A stretch of 64,000 nt of DNA from positions 310,001 through 374,000 of the forward strand of contig JANBVO010000016.1 in NCBI GenBank assembly GCA_030052745.1. The letters run 5' to 3'. Positions 1 to 12,471 of the stretch are shown here, piece after piece; position 1 is the stretch's first letter; every line of letters starts with the position of its first letter. The stretch is from Pleurostoma richardsiae (Eukaryota > Ascomycota > Sordariomycetes > Calosphaeriales > Pleurostomataceae). A program made the translations under genes and the position numbers. The notes beneath the pieces are model-generated. The model saw only the letters and a program-made list of their open reading frames with translations, ran no database searches and had not been told where the DNA came from.

Positions 1-479
1 ACTCGGGCGCCCACCAGAAGCAGCTCAAGGACATCGTGCGCATCGTCAAGCAAGAGGCGTACGAGTACTCGGACCCCGTGACCGACTTCGTGCGGGCGCT
101 CTTCGTCGACTTCGACTTTGAGGAGGCCCAGCGGCAGCTGGCCAGCGCCGAGGAGGTGCTGCGGGCCGACTTCTTCCTGGTGTCGGCGGGCGACGCCTTC
201 GTCGACGCGGCGCGCCATCTCATCTTCGAGAGCTACTGCAAGATCCACGCGCGCATCGACATCAACGGCCTGTCGGCGCGGCTGGGCCTCAACGTCGACG
301 ACGGCGAGAAGTGGATCGTCAACCTGATCCGCGACACGCGGCTCGACGCCAAGATCGACTACAAGGAGGGCACCGTCGTCATGAACCACCCGCCCAGCAG
401 CGTCTACCAGCAGGTCATCGAGCGGACCAAGGGCGGGTTCTTCCGGACGCAGGTGCTGAGCGCCGCGGTGGCGAGGTAG
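1..479 (+). CDS. INT6: eIF3 subunit e (Int6), C-terminal part, 5' truncated by window
   Basis: The open frame runs in from the window edge (codons begin at base 3) and stops with TAG at 477-479. It encodes about 158 residues of the C-terminal PCI/winged-helix part of translation initiation factor 3 subunit e, which helps load mRNA and eIF2-GTP-tRNA on the 40S ribosome in the cytoplasm. Recognisable pieces are the [20 protein letters not shown] winged-helix stretch, [16 protein letters not shown] and the terminal [16 protein letters not shown], all highly conserved in eIF3e. The codons are strongly GC3-biased, as expected for a highly expressed fungal gene. The start and upstream exons lie outside the window. 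The family assignment is secure; only the extent is unknown. Confidence 0.95.
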   Translation, partial: SGAHQKQLKDIVRIVKQEAYEYSDPVTDFVRALFVDFDFEEAQRQLASAEEVLRADFFLVSAGDAFVDAARHLIFESYCKIHARIDINGLSARLGLNVDDGEKWIVNLIRDTRLDAKIDYKEGTVVMNHPPSSVYQQVIERTKGGFFRTQVLSAAVAR

Positions 480-2437
480 AGCGATATTGAAGGCGTGGAT
501 AGGGCTGAGGCATAGACGTGGGGAAGCAACGGGACCGGGCACTGATAGCCCGATAGGCATGTTGTGGCCCAAATAGGGGTATGAGCATCATAGAGGGAGA
601 AGAATGGAGATTCCCTGCTCCTGCTGACTTGGAAGGGAGAGAAAGAGGGTACTTGAGTCGAAGGAGGGCTCTGTGGAAGTAGTTAACTAGCCCCCTACCA
701 TATCTATCGGCGTTCCGGGGACCCTGTGGGAGCTGGAATGGTCACAAAATGCGTGGTATTTTGCTCCCGCGCAGACATGAATAGAAAGGACATCTGATAT
801 TCCAGTCCCGTTCCTGTTGCGAGAACTGTCCATGCGTTCCTCAGCGGTTCTGGAGGTCATTATTGTGTTAAATCTGGCTGTGGTCTCTCTTAGAACAAAA
901 CGAGCAGGAGGATAAGCGTCCTCTCTCCTACATCGTACAATTGGTGGGCTTGGTGAGGAGCAGAGGTGAATCTGATTCCCTCTGTTATCTGTCTGATTGA
1001 TTCTATTTACTGCTGGTCAGCTTCTTGAGCGTTCCGCGACAGTACGTACTGCTACGGTGCTGTTCGTCAGTCCTTCAAATCCTGTGTCCGGGTGCGCTGC
1101 TGCTTAGGAACTGCTCCTAGATCTATTCTGCTTGAAAACCGCCGGCAATCTGGGACAACTCAAACATTTCGCAGACTCACTCTGGTGCAGCATTGGAGCT
1201 GCATTCTGGCCACATTGCAGTCACTCTGGACTGTCATTCTAGGATTATTTTGGTTATATCCTAGAGAATCTCATTACCTCTCCTCAGAGCTGTCGTCACC
1301 TGAGCTGGGTACGGATATCTCATCGGGGCGCCACTTCGCCATCGCGCACGACACCCCGGATGCCCGTGCTGACCACGGCGGCCAGCCTTGTGATAGCCAA
1401 CTATATGGTGGCTGAGGGGTCCCTGTTCGGGACGTCGAGGAGAGTCGTGACCGTAGTAGGCGAGTTGGAGATAGGACGGCAGAGTCATATCGTCGAGACC
1501 TCCTTTTTGCCTCTGCTCCCCCTTCTGCTTTCTTTCATACGACCCGTGATGAGCCGTGCCGCTGTTCGTTTGGTGAAGGAAAGGGAGGATGATGCCGGTG
1601 GGCAGTGTTATAGCGAAGGTTCTAGCAACGGAGGGCGGGAACAACTACCGACACATTCAAGCCCAAGTCAGCACAGCACGTAGACACGACCATCCTCCGC
1701 GTAATGTCTTTAGCATATGAGTTTGGTATGTCAGGCCCGGCGAAGTCAAAGACCGCGTGGGAGGATGGGGAGGTGCTGCTGATGGCGGTAGTGCTAGTGC
1801 AGATGTCGGCGCCATTAACGGTGAAAGGGGTCGACCATATTCTTGTGGTGTTCGGGTGCTGATGCGGTGTTGATGTGACTAGCATGAGTGACGCCATCGT
1901 CGAAACAGGAAAGATGGCCGTACGGGAGACCGAAGGGAGTTGAATACGTCTCCTTTAACACATCCTGTCATATCAAGTACGTAGGTACTCTTCCCTTTCT
2001 TCTCTGCTCTCGCAGAAGGTAATCCACCGCCACTTTCACGCTGGGCAGGTGGAAACAATGTTGACGACCTACGCTCTCAGCAACTGTGAACACCCGCTTC
2101 GGTTCAGACAGGATTCATGCTGTCCTTGCCCGGCAATAAGTCTACTCTTTCCCTTCCATAATGGTTTTCGCCCTGTGTTTCAATCTGCTTATCCTGCTAA
2201 ACTATTTGAACCAGAGTGCCATCATGGGACGCCTCATGTGCTGTGAATCGACCATCACGGCGCTGCAATGATACCATCTAAGAAACTCTATTGCGTCTAG
2301 AGTGTATAGGTATACTAGATAAATAACAGTAGAACAGACTTGTCTTCGCCCACGCAATGAGTAATATCATAGTAGCCGTAAGGAGCTGCCTAAGAACTGG
2401 AGTGTGTACTCCTCTCCCCCAAGCGAACACAGAGAAT
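480..2437. other. Intergenic region, about 2 kb
   Basis: This stretch holds the eIF3e 3' UTR and the spacer to the 3' end of the AIF-like gene. Open frames up to about 127 codons occur on both strands around 1.1-1.9 kb, but they have no recognisable domain, no coding-like composition and overlap each other. I see no gene here. Confidence 0.6.
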
Positions 2438-4026
2438 CTACAGGTGATAGTCTTCAGGCCTGCTAACCTTAACTCCTCGCCTCTCCCACATGCTGTCAAT
2501 GTTCATATCCTTTGCTCCACTACAAGTAATGTCAGCAAACCTCTATCAAGTGTGGCGGTCCCCCCTCCCCGAGAACAGAACAAGATCAACGGTGAAAGGG
2601 GAGGAGTAGGTAACTTACTCATTCCTCATCTTTATGAATGGCTCGGTCTCTCCTGCCTCAGTGTCGGGGTTCCTGAAGAGCATGTTCTTCTCCTGTAATA
2701 TTCTGTTAGATTTCCTGAAACTGACATGTCTAGGGCGCGAAGCACGACTTACCAGACCCAGGGTCAGGTGGATCCCAGGTGGACCGACCGTGATATTCTC
2801 AGTCGGCTCACGCCCCTGGATCATCGCGATGATGTTCTTGGCAGCGACCTGGGCCTGCCCGGCTCCGGGACGTGCAGCCTTGTGTGCTCCAGTGTCGGCG
2901 ATGTCGCCGATGGCGTAGAGATACGGATACTTTGGGTCCTGGAACTGAAGGGTAGGCCGAACCTTGATGAAGCCGTTGTCCGGGTTGAGGATGGGCGTGC
3001 TCGTGGAAGGCTCGAGCGTCTTGACAAACTGGTTGTTGGGGATCTGGCCCGTAGCCGGGATGACGAGATCGGCAGGGATAGTCCTCCCGTCTTTCAGCTC
3101 TACCTGGAAGGTATTTCCGTCACTGGGGAAGCCGTTCGGTGGAACGACTGCACGCGTGCCGGAGATCACGCTTCACCAGGTGCAAACATGATTAGCGTTG
3201 AGATCTGGCCGCTGCCTGCCGGGTATAGGGACTTACTTGACTCCCAGCTCCTTGAAGCGCGCCCTGATGATCTCGTCCATCTTTGGGTGATATAGCGGCA
3301 TCAAGCGGTCCCGCGACTGAACGACAGTGACGTCCTTCTCCGGGTACACCTCCTTCAGATCCGTGGCCATCTGCACGCCGACCGCCCCACCGCCGACGAT
3401 GACGATAGACTTGGCGTTCTTCACCCCCTGCTGGTACTGCTGGAGATAGTCGACCGACTTGGCCTTCTCGTCATGCTGCATTGTCCCCGGGGCGGGGAGG
3501 CGCGTGCCGGTCGCGACGACGAGGTAGTCGAAGGGGATCTCCTTGGACCCCTGCCAGTCACGGTCCAGGACGACATGTCTGGGCTGCAGCTCTACCGCTT
3601 TGGCCCTCACGACCGAATGCAGTGAGGGGTTGGCCGCCGAGGCGAAGGCAGTGGAATACGGGATGAAAGCCTTGTGCTCGTGGTCCGGGACAATGGCGAA
3701 GCGCGGCTGTGGCAGTTAGCACGGCTCCGACTTCGGGGGTTGCGGTTTGTTCACTTACGAACGCGAATAGGTGGTGGAAATGGCTGTGTGGCTCGACCAG
3801 CAACAGCTGCAGAGTGAGAAACGAGTGAGCTCATGTTAATATCGTCACGGGTGCTCTTGATTATGAACTTACACGATGAGTCTCCGGGAGCGCGCTAGCT
3901 AACTCCTTGACAGCCGCCTTGGGCATTGTCAGCATGAACTAGAGCTTCAAGGGCCATCGTGGGGGGCCTCACCAGTCCGACGTATGAGCCGCCGACAACA
4001 ACGACGTTCTTCAGGCTCGCCATCAT
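2438..4026 (-). CDS. AIF/AMID-like FAD-NAD(P)H oxidoreductase
   Basis: Seven-exon model on the minus strand: 4026-3973, 3917-3873, 3806-3759, 3706-3237, 3170-2753, 2692-2619, 2519-2438; 396 residues, close to the roughly 370-residue AIFM2/FSP1 type. Introns are 48-99 nt with GT-AG ends. It should oxidise NAD(P)H with FAD and pass electrons to quinones or other acceptors. Visible motifs are the N-terminal dinucleotide fold (VVVVGGSYVG), ATGTRLPAPG, the second dinucleotide fold (IVIVGGGAVGVQMATDL) and the C-terminal FAD-binding YLYAIGDIAD. The last exon encodes DSMWERRG...PEDYHL, an ending I recall in fungal homologues. It is found only if the GTAAGT donor at 2618 is used instead of the nearby in-frame stop. 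No signal peptide or membrane helix is obvious. Whether it acts in cell death or ferroptosis-like protection cannot be read from sequence. Confidence 0.85.
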
Positions 4027-5266
4027 ATTGGCAGCTTGATATATGCTTGAGCCAGCGGTACCTAAGACTGTAAATCGAAGTGGGCCCTCCTTCGCAAGAA
4101 ATCAGATCAGATATGGAGAGATAACGCGGAAGATGTGAGATCTAAGTGACGGCGGATGATCGATATCGCAACGAATAATCTCTGCTGCCGGAAGTTTCAA
4201 ATCGGCGGTTTTAGTCGTGGCCTGCCCTGGCGAGTCTCGGAGACACCTCGCGGAGACCGACTGGCGTCCAGGGGCGTCGTACCCCCCTGAGTTCGGGGTT
4301 TCCGGGGCTAGCGTCGGATATTCGGGGAAGTACGGTAGGTCACGGAGCCGGTTCCGGGTGGCGTACATAGCGGATATACGGAGTTGGGTGAGTGGCCATT
4401 CCACGGTCGGCAGTAGGTTGACGCCTGACAGTCGATACGAAAACGTAAAACAGAGTTGAATGAGCTTGTTGATTGGCCATTATATCACGATCTCGAGTTT
4501 TGACACCGATCTGTCCAGTGGGACCGTGTTGTGAAGGGCTGGCTCATACCCATTGTTAACATTGTAAACTTCAACGTGAGCGTCGGGTTCCATGATGACG
4601 GTCAAGACCGACAAAGCGTGTGTTGTGATCATCGGGGACGATGAATTTTGCTATAACGCAAGTGAAGCTTGGTATGAGTGGAACGCTTACAAGTCAATGG
4701 AGAAAGCATACCTAATACGGAACGTTACCTATTTTTGTACTCCAACATTGTGGATATCAAATGGCACTCTCTTACTCGCCTGTTCCCTATTGCAACTCTT
4801 ATCCCGTTGCATGAGTTTGTGTTCAGTTCTTTAGACTCATCTCACGGCATTGCGTATCTATTCCGATGAAGCAATTCACGGCTGTAGTGTGTCTGCCCTG
4901 CTGTACTCCAAGGCTACAACGGTCTCTAGTGAATTTCCACTGAATAATAAGAGCTTATGTGGGCGTTGCCTTAACCTGGGTCAGAGTCGCGGCTCAATTC
5001 CTGTCGCGATAAGAGCTATCTCGAGCATGTTGTCCCTCAGTTTGCATCGAAGGCATGGATACACAGGGCGGGAATGGTTGCGATCTCTTATTGGTTGTCG
5101 TCTCAGTCCTTGCTTGCGTTGCTCCATATTACTGCATTCAGCTGAAGCGGGGATCCTGTAACCGACTTTTGCTCGATAACTGACGTGTCGCACATCGAAG
5201 GGAGGTTCGGTTACTCTCAGGATATGACCCGCAGCCAGAGAGGGGAGACACCTAGACTGGCACCTC
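4027..5266. other. Intergenic region, 1.2 kb
   Basis: Divergent promoter space between the AIF-like gene and the HET gene. It contains only short unsupported open frames. A short inverted repeat around 4985-5010 (tcgcg...cgcga) superficially recalls a tRNA T-arm but does not fold as one. Confidence 0.5.
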
Positions 5267-7524
5267 ATGGCGAGGTACACGGGTGCCTTCTGGCGCGGGA
5301 ACTTGCTGGCGCTGGGCGGTATTGAAGCATATGACAGGTACTCAAGCTGGTCTGGTCTGCGGACGGGCAAGGAACGACCATACCAGCGTACGAAGCTTCA
5401 TGGCGGGAGGAGCAAAGAGATTCGCCTCATCTCCTTACAGCCCGGCTGGCCATGGCAGAGGATCCACCTCAAGATGTCGGTGGCTTCCCTGGATGCGGCA
5501 GACCTGCCTGAGTATACGGCGTTGTCGTACACTTGGGGGGAACCGATACAGCGGAGCGCGCCTCTGACCAGCATTCGTGGGTGTTGGCAGCACATCCGCG
5601 GATTGTGGTGGCACTACTGCCTGGCCTCGCACGAGGCCGTCCTCATCGACGACCACCCATTTGCCGTGTCGAGGAACCTTGCCACAGTCCTTCACCACCT
5701 GCGGTCCCGCGAAACCGCGTCCTGCTACTGGATAGACGCCATCTGTATCAACCAAATGGATGACGTGGAAAAGGCACAGCAGGTGGCGCTGATGCCGGAC
5801 ATCTACTCCAAAGCCCACAAGACGTGTATCTGGCTGGGGAAGCGTGCCGACAGTAGCGCCAAGGCGATGGACTTCGTCGATCGAGCGCATCAGATGAATC
5901 TGGATGACCCCAACGCCCTGCCCGATCGTGAGATTCCGACGCAGGCGCTCCTGGCCCTTTTCAATCGCTCGTGGTGGTATCGAGTCTGGGTGGTTCAGGA
6001 GGCGATACTGTCGCGTGACGCCCTCGTCGCGTGTGGCAGCAGGGTGGTGCCTTTGTGGAAGTTCCAGCTTCTCTACCAGAAGGAGATGGAGTTGCGACAA
6101 GCACAGCGGTCTGCCGCCCGGGTCGGTAACCTAAAGTCGAGAGACTTCCGCGCCTGGACTTTTATTCCCCCGACCCTGCCTTTCTATCATATACTTGCGT
6201 TGAATTGTATGGGGTTCTTCGACGAGGTTTCTCGGTCACCGTCATTTGAGCAGGCCGGGCACCACCTAGGCAAATTGGTTGAAGCGGCGTCCAAATTCCA
6301 ATCCACTCTCCCTCGCGACAAGATATATGGTCTCCTCGGGCTTGTCCCGGGAGCGCAAAAGCACATACAAGTACACTATGGACCGGAGAAGACAGACGGC
6401 GACGTGTTCAGAGATGCTACAGTTTTCCTGATAAGATCGATGAATAGTCTCAAACCGCTTCTTTACGAGAAATCAGATGAGGAGAGAGTAGACGGGCCGT
6501 CATGGGCTATCAATCCCTCATGGCCCCAGAGGGGACAGTCACTTGCCATGTCACTTGCCCGAAGCCTCACGTACCATGCCGACGACGGATTTCTCACATG
6601 GCTGCGTCTGGCACCATTTGATATTCTGAATATGTATGACCAACTCCTCGCCATGGTTGGGCATGATACTGACTAACTTGTCCATATAGAAACAGTCGGG
6701 CATCGGTTTCTGATACCACCACTCACATGACTATCTGGGCAGGCATGAGACTCTTTGCACAGCACTGTGCGTCTCTTTACCACCAAAGATACGGCGTTGA
6801 TCCAGTTTTCTCCGAAGATCTAGAAACAATGTCTGTCCGCGGCCTCATCTTCGACACCGTGACCGCTGCCAGTCCCGCTGGTGAGACTTACAACGAGGAT
6901 GTCTATCACGTCACAGATCCCAGGCACGGGGGGACCGTGGCGGTGTCATGGGGCACCCTACAAGCCTATACCTTATCATGGAAGCTCATACAGAAATGGA
7001 GGACTTTCCTGAACGCCAACTTAGCCACCGCAGATCCCTACCGAGAGGCTAAGGGGGGCCGAGACACGGCGTTCTGGAGGAAGGTCGTTGCCGACAAGAT
7101 ACGAGGGCCCGACGCGCGATTCATGCCAATCGAGGACGAAGTAATCGATAAGGCTCAGCTGTTTTTCTCCTACTATCGAGGTCCCTGCACCTGGGAGTTC
7201 TGGTTTGGAGATGCCGAGGCGCGGCCGCTCTCCCAGAACTATAGGATATTCATGGCGGAATGCTTTCGGGCCGTCACCTGCCGGTCGCTTATCCTCACAG
7301 AGAGGGGATTCATGGGTCTCGCGCCGCTAACCGTGCGGGCCGGCGACGTCGTCTGCGTGATCCGGGGCTGCGACGTGCCGCTTGTCCTGCGGCCTGTACC
7401 GGGAGAGGACGGCGCTTTGAGCCACTATCGGTTCGTGGGCGAGTGCTATGTCCACGGAATCATGTATGGGGACTTCGCGCGAGCCGCGTCGTCGAGAGAT
7501 GTGGTTCGGCTTGATGTAAAGTGA
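5267..7524 (+). CDS. HET-domain (heterokaryon incompatibility) protein
   Basis: Two exons, 5267-6633 and 6690-7524, give 733 residues. The 56 nt intron starts GTATGA, has a CTAAC-type branch site and ends TATAG; it restores one frame across a stop at about 6676. HET domains are related to TIR domains and act as effectors of fungal programmed cell death after non-self recognition. Visible HET blocks: YTALSYTWG (about residues 83-91), YWIDAICINQ (154-163) and HKTCIWLG (about 184-191). The C-terminal half ends in a typical HET-protein tail with GDVVCVIRGCDVPLVLR and GECYVHGIMYG. A 30-residue Trp-rich segment (RGCWQHIRGLWWHY) sits inside the HET core between blocks one and two. No nucleotide-binding or repeat domain is fused, so it is a stand-alone HET protein. 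Its partner is unknown. Confidence 0.9.
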
Positions 7525-8238
7525 GTAGTTGCCGATGGTTTCAGTGATGAGACGTGACTAAGGCGTGATCAATGGCTCGATGGGACTGGTGAGCGCGGCG
7601 AAGGATGAACGCAGTGGTCTACTGCTAACGTTCACCATGCGTGCGAAAAAGCTAGAAGGGGAACACTAGTCTTGCGCTGGCGACGTCTGGTAATAGCAAG
7701 GACGACGACGACGTCGTTGAAGCAAGGACCCGTCACCTCGTACACCTTCATACCTTCCAGGAAGACGGTCAAGATCACTTATCTGCCTGGTTTGTGGGGC
7801 AGTCAACTACAGCCTCTCCAACAGGAAAAGATACCTGCAACTTTTGTTTGACGTCTGTTCGCGGGGTAAGTGCTTGACGTTCCGGGGGAGGTCACTGCGG
7901 AGATGTCCGCAACACCCTCGCTGGTATCGCCTTTATCAATCACTAAAGTCACTAGGCTAAGCACCCTACACCTAATGCTAGTATCAATTCATTGCCCTCT
8001 GATCGTTATCAATCTTGTTAGAGAAGACTACTGATAAACGGACAACTCCACCTGCCCCTTAAAGAGGCGTCAGAGAAAGTGGGCGGAGATATATGATAGC
8101 ACGCCTGAACCATAGAAACAGATTTAGATCGCGCAAGCAACTCATGCGCAAGCCTCTCTGCTTTGCTAGTACTACTATCAGGAACTGACAACAACCTCAT
8201 ACGCTCAGGGCCCCATCAAATGCAGGAGTTCGCCCACA
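7525..8238. other. Intergenic region, 0.7 kb
   Basis: The HET gene 3' region and the promoter of the downstream oxygenase. A short run of gacgac/cgtcgt repeats lies near 7703-7720. I see no gene. Confidence 0.5.
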
Positions 8239-9507
8239 ATGGACAACGTGAGCTCCGATGATTAACGAAGCACACAGAGAGGAAACAACTGACTCGACTG
8301 TAACTGATAGCGAAAGAAGTTCGTCGTCCCTCTCATAGACTTCTCCAAGTACCTGCATGGCACGCCCGCCGAGCGCGCCGCCTGCGTGCAGCAGATCATG
8401 GACGGCTTCACCACGTCTGGTTTCCTGATGCTGCAGAATAGCGGGGTTGACCCTGGTGAGCTAGACTCTGTCTACTCCTGGAGCCAGCGCTTCTTTGCCT
8501 TGCCAATGGACGAGAAGGAGAAGAAGCTCAATACAGACTTTGCCGCCAACCGCGGATACTCGCGCCTCAGCAGCGAGAAGACGACCAATGCGTCGGACCC
8601 AGACGACATCGCGGCTCTCCGCACCCAGGCGCCAGACCTCAAGGAGAGCCTGGAGATGGGAAGCGAGCCTGGAGAGAGATATCCAGAGAAACCCTATGAT
8701 AATCCCTGGCCCGAGGCGCTGCCAGCTTTCAAGCCGGCAATGACTTCCTTCTTCAGGACTTGCGACGAGCTGCACCATGTGGTCATGGGAGCCATCGCCG
8801 AGGGCCTGGGTCTGCCGGCGGACTTCTTCAGGCCCTTCGCAAAGAAGGGTGATCATGTGCTACGCCTGCTACATTATCCGGCCATGGAGCCGGAGCTGCT
8901 GAACAGTGATTCGACAGTGCGAGCAGGTTCACATACAGATTATGGGAGTGAGTAACCCCATTCAGAGCTGTCGACAGCCGTCTCTAAGCACCACTGACAC
9001 CTTGCGTCAGCCATCACGCTGCTTTTCACAGATGACAGCGGCGGTCTGCAGATCCAGTACCCAGACGGCGAGTTCTATGAGATCGACCCGGTCCCTGGGG
9101 CTATCGTCATCAACGCTGGTACGTGTCAGCAAAGTTCACTCCTCAGGAAATTTAACTCAGTCAATGGCATCTAGGGGACATCCTTCAAATCTGGTCCAAT
9201 GACACGATAAAGTCTACACACCATCGCGTGATGCCCCCGTCCAAGCCGAAGATGACCTTCGACGGCAAAGTGAAGCCGCGGTACTCTATTGCTGTACGTC
9301 CTATGCATAGTTCCTCTTACTTCTCCGCGAACCCCGACACGACTTGAACCCAAGAACTTAACAACGGCACAGTTCTTCGCACATCCTGATCATGACCTGA
9401 TCTTGGATACTATCAGAACCTGCTTCGATCCCGTGTCACGGCCAAAGAAATATCAGCCTCTGAACCCAGGAGACTGGATGATCAAGAGGTTGACAGCAAC
9501 TTACTGA
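8239..9507 (+). CDS. 2-oxoglutarate/Fe(II)-dependent dioxygenase, IPNS-like
   Basis: Model: 8239-8247, 8311-8947, 9011-9118, 9175-9293, 9373-9507; 335 residues. The first coding exon is only nine bases (M-D-N) and is inferred because the frame is blocked by stops just upstream of 8311. An acceptor at 8316 is an equally in-frame alternative. It is a soluble jelly-roll oxygenase of the isopenicillin N synthase/gibberellin oxidase type, with an N-terminal DIOX_N region (VPLIDFSKYLHG, GFTTSGFLMLQN). Iron ligands are visible as H211 and D213 (SHTDYG) and H268 (THHRV). The 2OG-binding Arg is expected at R-Y-S-I-A near the last intron. The terminal part (FFAHPDHDLIL, Y-Q-P-L) is typical of fungal members. 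The substrate is unknown; the neighbours give no pathway. Confidence 0.85.
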
Positions 9508-10234
9508 GAGAAGACATTCCATATCCTAGCCATGTTGCTTGCTTTTCGACGTTGCCTTGCTCGGAGAAAGAGATACAACTTCGTCAAGCAAGCGCGTGTT
9601 GATCAGTTATCCCTCGTAGTAAGGAGCCAAATGTTTATCTCGTGTATATGCAACCTACGTGTGCAATTGGGTACATACCTAAGCTGGCCTGATGTTGAGA
9701 AGCTGTTGTCAATACCAGAGTCTAACTGTTGGGAGACTTTGGCAAAGAAAGGACACAAAGGGCCGATGGAAGGGGTTTGCAAGTGATTTTTGACGCTTGC
9801 CAGTGCTGCAGCTGACGACGGGACGGGATCTCACAATCCATGCTATCAGTTGTCTTCAAATTTGTATTCATCCTAGCCTTTCTTAGAGCGTCATGTGGTC
9901 AATCTAAGGACTCTCTACCTTTTCCGCCTACGGCTGGGGAGGTAGATTCCACGGGAAGCGATCTCTTCAATTTGTGGATCAAGTAATCAAACACTCCACC
10001 CCAACTTCTTCCTGTATCTGCTCGACCCTCAATGATCAATCCTCAAGAACCAGAGTGCCCTTAGCCCTCGGTGATCAGTAATCCCAATGGCAGTAGACAC
10101 CTCGATAAGAGGCGAAGCCCGGAGAGAATGAGCTTCATGCGCTCTGTCGGAATACTCGAACAAGTCGTGGAATCTCCTCCACTATCTGGGTCCTCGAGGA
10201 TTCACTCTGCGCTAGTCTCGATATACTCCATGGA
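9508..10234. other. Intergenic region between convergent genes
   Basis: Shared 3' space of the oxygenase and the BTB gene. An 84-codon open frame at 9532-9786 has no supporting features. I see no gene. Confidence 0.5.
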
Positions 10235-11569
10235 TCAGTCATGATCATCATCAGAGGGAATTTCTCCTGGCTCTCCTGACCAAAGTCCGGCGATCAGACT
10301 CTCAGCCTCTGCGATGTCGGTCGAGGTATCGCCTAGAGGCTCAGGAAAGCCCGTTTTGATTGCGAAGTACCCCTTATGGATCGAATAAGCTAGGTTGTCC
10401 ATAAGCCGCCCGAAGGAGCAGTTGTCGGGACCGCAAGTTCGGCCGAAGTCTTTCGGATTCTTCTTGTCTGTCGACAAGTTGCCGTCCGCCGTGAGTTTCC
10501 AGGGGGGAGAGGGCATTCCCGCGACGATGGCGATCATGTCCTGCACACTGTAGCCCAGAAATGGCGCCGTAGGCATCTCGAGGAGGCCAAGCTGGGAGAG
10601 GTCCTGCATCAAGCAGCTCAGGTGCTTAGAGCGGCCCTCGGGAGTGCAATCGGCCAGGGGCTCATCGCCGTTGAGGATCGAGTCTTTCAGGCGGTGGAGG
10701 GCGCTGAATGTGTGATTCAGGCCGCGCTCGCGGGCCTGGTCGATGGCTGTTCGGACGTCTGACCGAGTTAGCCGAGTTGCGGAAGAAGGGTCAAGGCACA
10801 GGTTGTACGTATTCGCCATTGGGCATTTGAATGGCATTCTCAAGCTTAGGGGGCCGTATCTCTCGCATACGGTCAGTGCTGCCGCCATGCGAAGGCAAAG
10901 TGGCTCCCTGAAGACGCCAGCAACACACATCCAGAGCACTGCGTTCTGGGGGGGCCTAGATACACCACCAAAACACGACATCGCCCGATCGCAGTGCTGA
11001 GCCCAGGCATGGGCGAAGAAGATGGCTGAATCGTGCAGTTTGAATTGTTCAACAATGCCAGCCACCTTAGCGAGCATCTCTATGGTCAGACGCGATGGCA
11101 CATGATGGGTATGGCCGTGGATGATGTTCATGACAATCCGGACCGCCTCTGGATCGTGTCTTGTGATGTACACAAAGCGGTGACCGCCCACCTTGACGGC
11201 TTTTTCCAGCATCGTCTTGAAGACAGTGGATGCGCGAATGAGCTGCTGAGCGCAGACCGCGTATCTCAAGAAAGCAGGGGCCTTCTCCTCCTTTGCTTTT
11301 CCTGCTGCTTCGTCAATGGCGACGTCTGCGCCTTGTTGCAGCTGATTGGTGTAGGTCACAGAGGCGGTAACATTCTGAGCTACAGCCTGAGGGATATTGG
11401 ATCTCTTGTTGACAGGAATCCGACGAAATTTGGGTGATGGGGCGGTGGTCTCGTTCAAGATAAGGAAGGGGGCGCTGGGTTTGACGAGGGTCAATACGAG
11501 AGTCAGGGTCACGTCCCCCTCCGGCTCGATAACGTATTCGGCTGAACCCGAGAATGGCGGAGGTGGCAT
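10235..11569 (-). CDS. BTB/POZ-domain protein
   Basis: A single uninterrupted frame of 444 residues starts at the ATG 11569-11567. The N-terminal region reads EYVIEPEGDVTLTLVL then a disordered spacer. The rest of a fungal-type BTB fold follows: LIRASTVFKTMLEK (about 112-126), VYITRHDPEAVRIVMNIIHG (about 133-152) and RLTIEMLAKVAGIVEQF (about 161-177). Fungal BTB proteins of this type usually lack other catalytic domains and act as adaptors, sometimes for Cul3 ligases. No kelch or MATH domain is visible, and the C-terminal 250 residues are not recognised. The BTB core contains an approximately 60-residue insertion between the GDVTL strand and the helix that begins at LIRAS. Confidence 0.8.
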   Translation of the reverse strand: MPPPPFSGSAEYVIEPEGDVTLTLVLTLVKPSAPFLILNETTAPSPKFRRIPVNKRSNIPQAVAQNVTASVTYTNQLQQGADVAIDEAAGKAKEEKAPAFLRYAVCAQQLIRASTVFKTMLEKAVKVGGHRFVYITRHDPEAVRIVMNIIHGHTHHVPSRLTIEMLAKVAGIVEQFKLHDSAIFFAHAWAQHCDRAMSCFGGVSRPPQNAVLWMCVAGVFREPLCLRMAAALTVCERYGPLSLRMPFKCPMANTYNLCLDPSSATRLTRSDVRTAIDQARERGLNHTFSALHRLKDSILNGDEPLADCTPEGRSKHLSCLMQDLSQLGLLEMPTAPFLGYSVQDMIAIVAGMPSPPWKLTADGNLSTDKKNPKDFGRTCGPDNCSFGRLMDNLAYSIHKGYFAIKTGFPEPLGDTSTDIAEAESLIAGLWSGEPGEIPSDDDHD

Positions 11570-12471
11570 TGTGACTTATTCTTTGAACTCTGACGAGCTA
11601 GTTTCTTTTGATAGATTTCCGCATAGGTATAGGAAGGCGACTGGGGAGGACGACAGTGGGAGCCTTTCGATGTTGACGGTTAGGGTTGGAGACGGGAAGC
11701 CCGAGCGGCGTGGCCAGGCTCGGTTGGAGGTTGTAGAAGCAAGCAGAAATTTGACGTCTCGTACAGTTCGAGGTAAAAGGACGGACGGCACTCCGGGCCA
11801 CATGTGATTCACCTCGTCGTCGTCGCAAGACTCACCTTTGGCTCACCTGGGTCTGGCATGTCTTCAACTAGCGTTACCGCAGGCTCACCGCCCTCGGACT
11901 CACGGACGGATCACTTGCTATCAAGTTCACGAAGCGGTGGTAGTTATTCGACAGCTAGGAAACCTTAACATGTTATAACGAGCTAAACCTGAAGATACGC
12001 GAAGGTTAACTGCTCATTGTACTACACTTTAGCAAACTGCGCACTCCTTGTCTGACAGTCAAGACTTTTAGCCTCACGTTCGAGGGCTTTACGCCGCTCA
12101 TATATCACATGGTAGACTCAAGAGGAACGTCCTCACTCTGCAAAGATGGACGAAAACACCGCACTATATGCTCCGGTGGTCACTATTACAACTGTTGACC
12201 AGGTTTGGTCAGACTGAATGAGCACGAGACGCGTTCTTTGTATCTCATGGTACCGACGATGGAACCAGCCACCCTCCAGACACATCTTGCCTTGCCAGCA
12301 ACTCCATTATGAACTTCAGAAAGCCAGCCTAGACGCCACAAAGCGTCCGGACCGGAGGCCAAACCCGCAGCCCTTCCATTACGATGCCCCTTCAACCCGC
12401 GGGTTCAATGACCAAGAACGAGCACGCCATCAGCTCTCCGACCTTCCCGGGTCCGTCGTTGCAAGCCTTCC
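11570..12471. other. Intergenic region, 0.9 kb
   Basis: BTB promoter side and the 3' flank of the methyltransferase. Only overlapping unsupported open frames are present. I see no gene. Confidence 0.5.

Noticed and set aside
1092-1897. Open frames of 91-127 codons on both strands
   Set aside because: They overlap each other, have no recognisable motif, no splice continuation and no coding-like composition.
4960-5010. tRNA-like box B sequence (ggctcaattcc)
   Set aside because: The T-stem does not pair and there is no acceptor stem or box A at the right distance.
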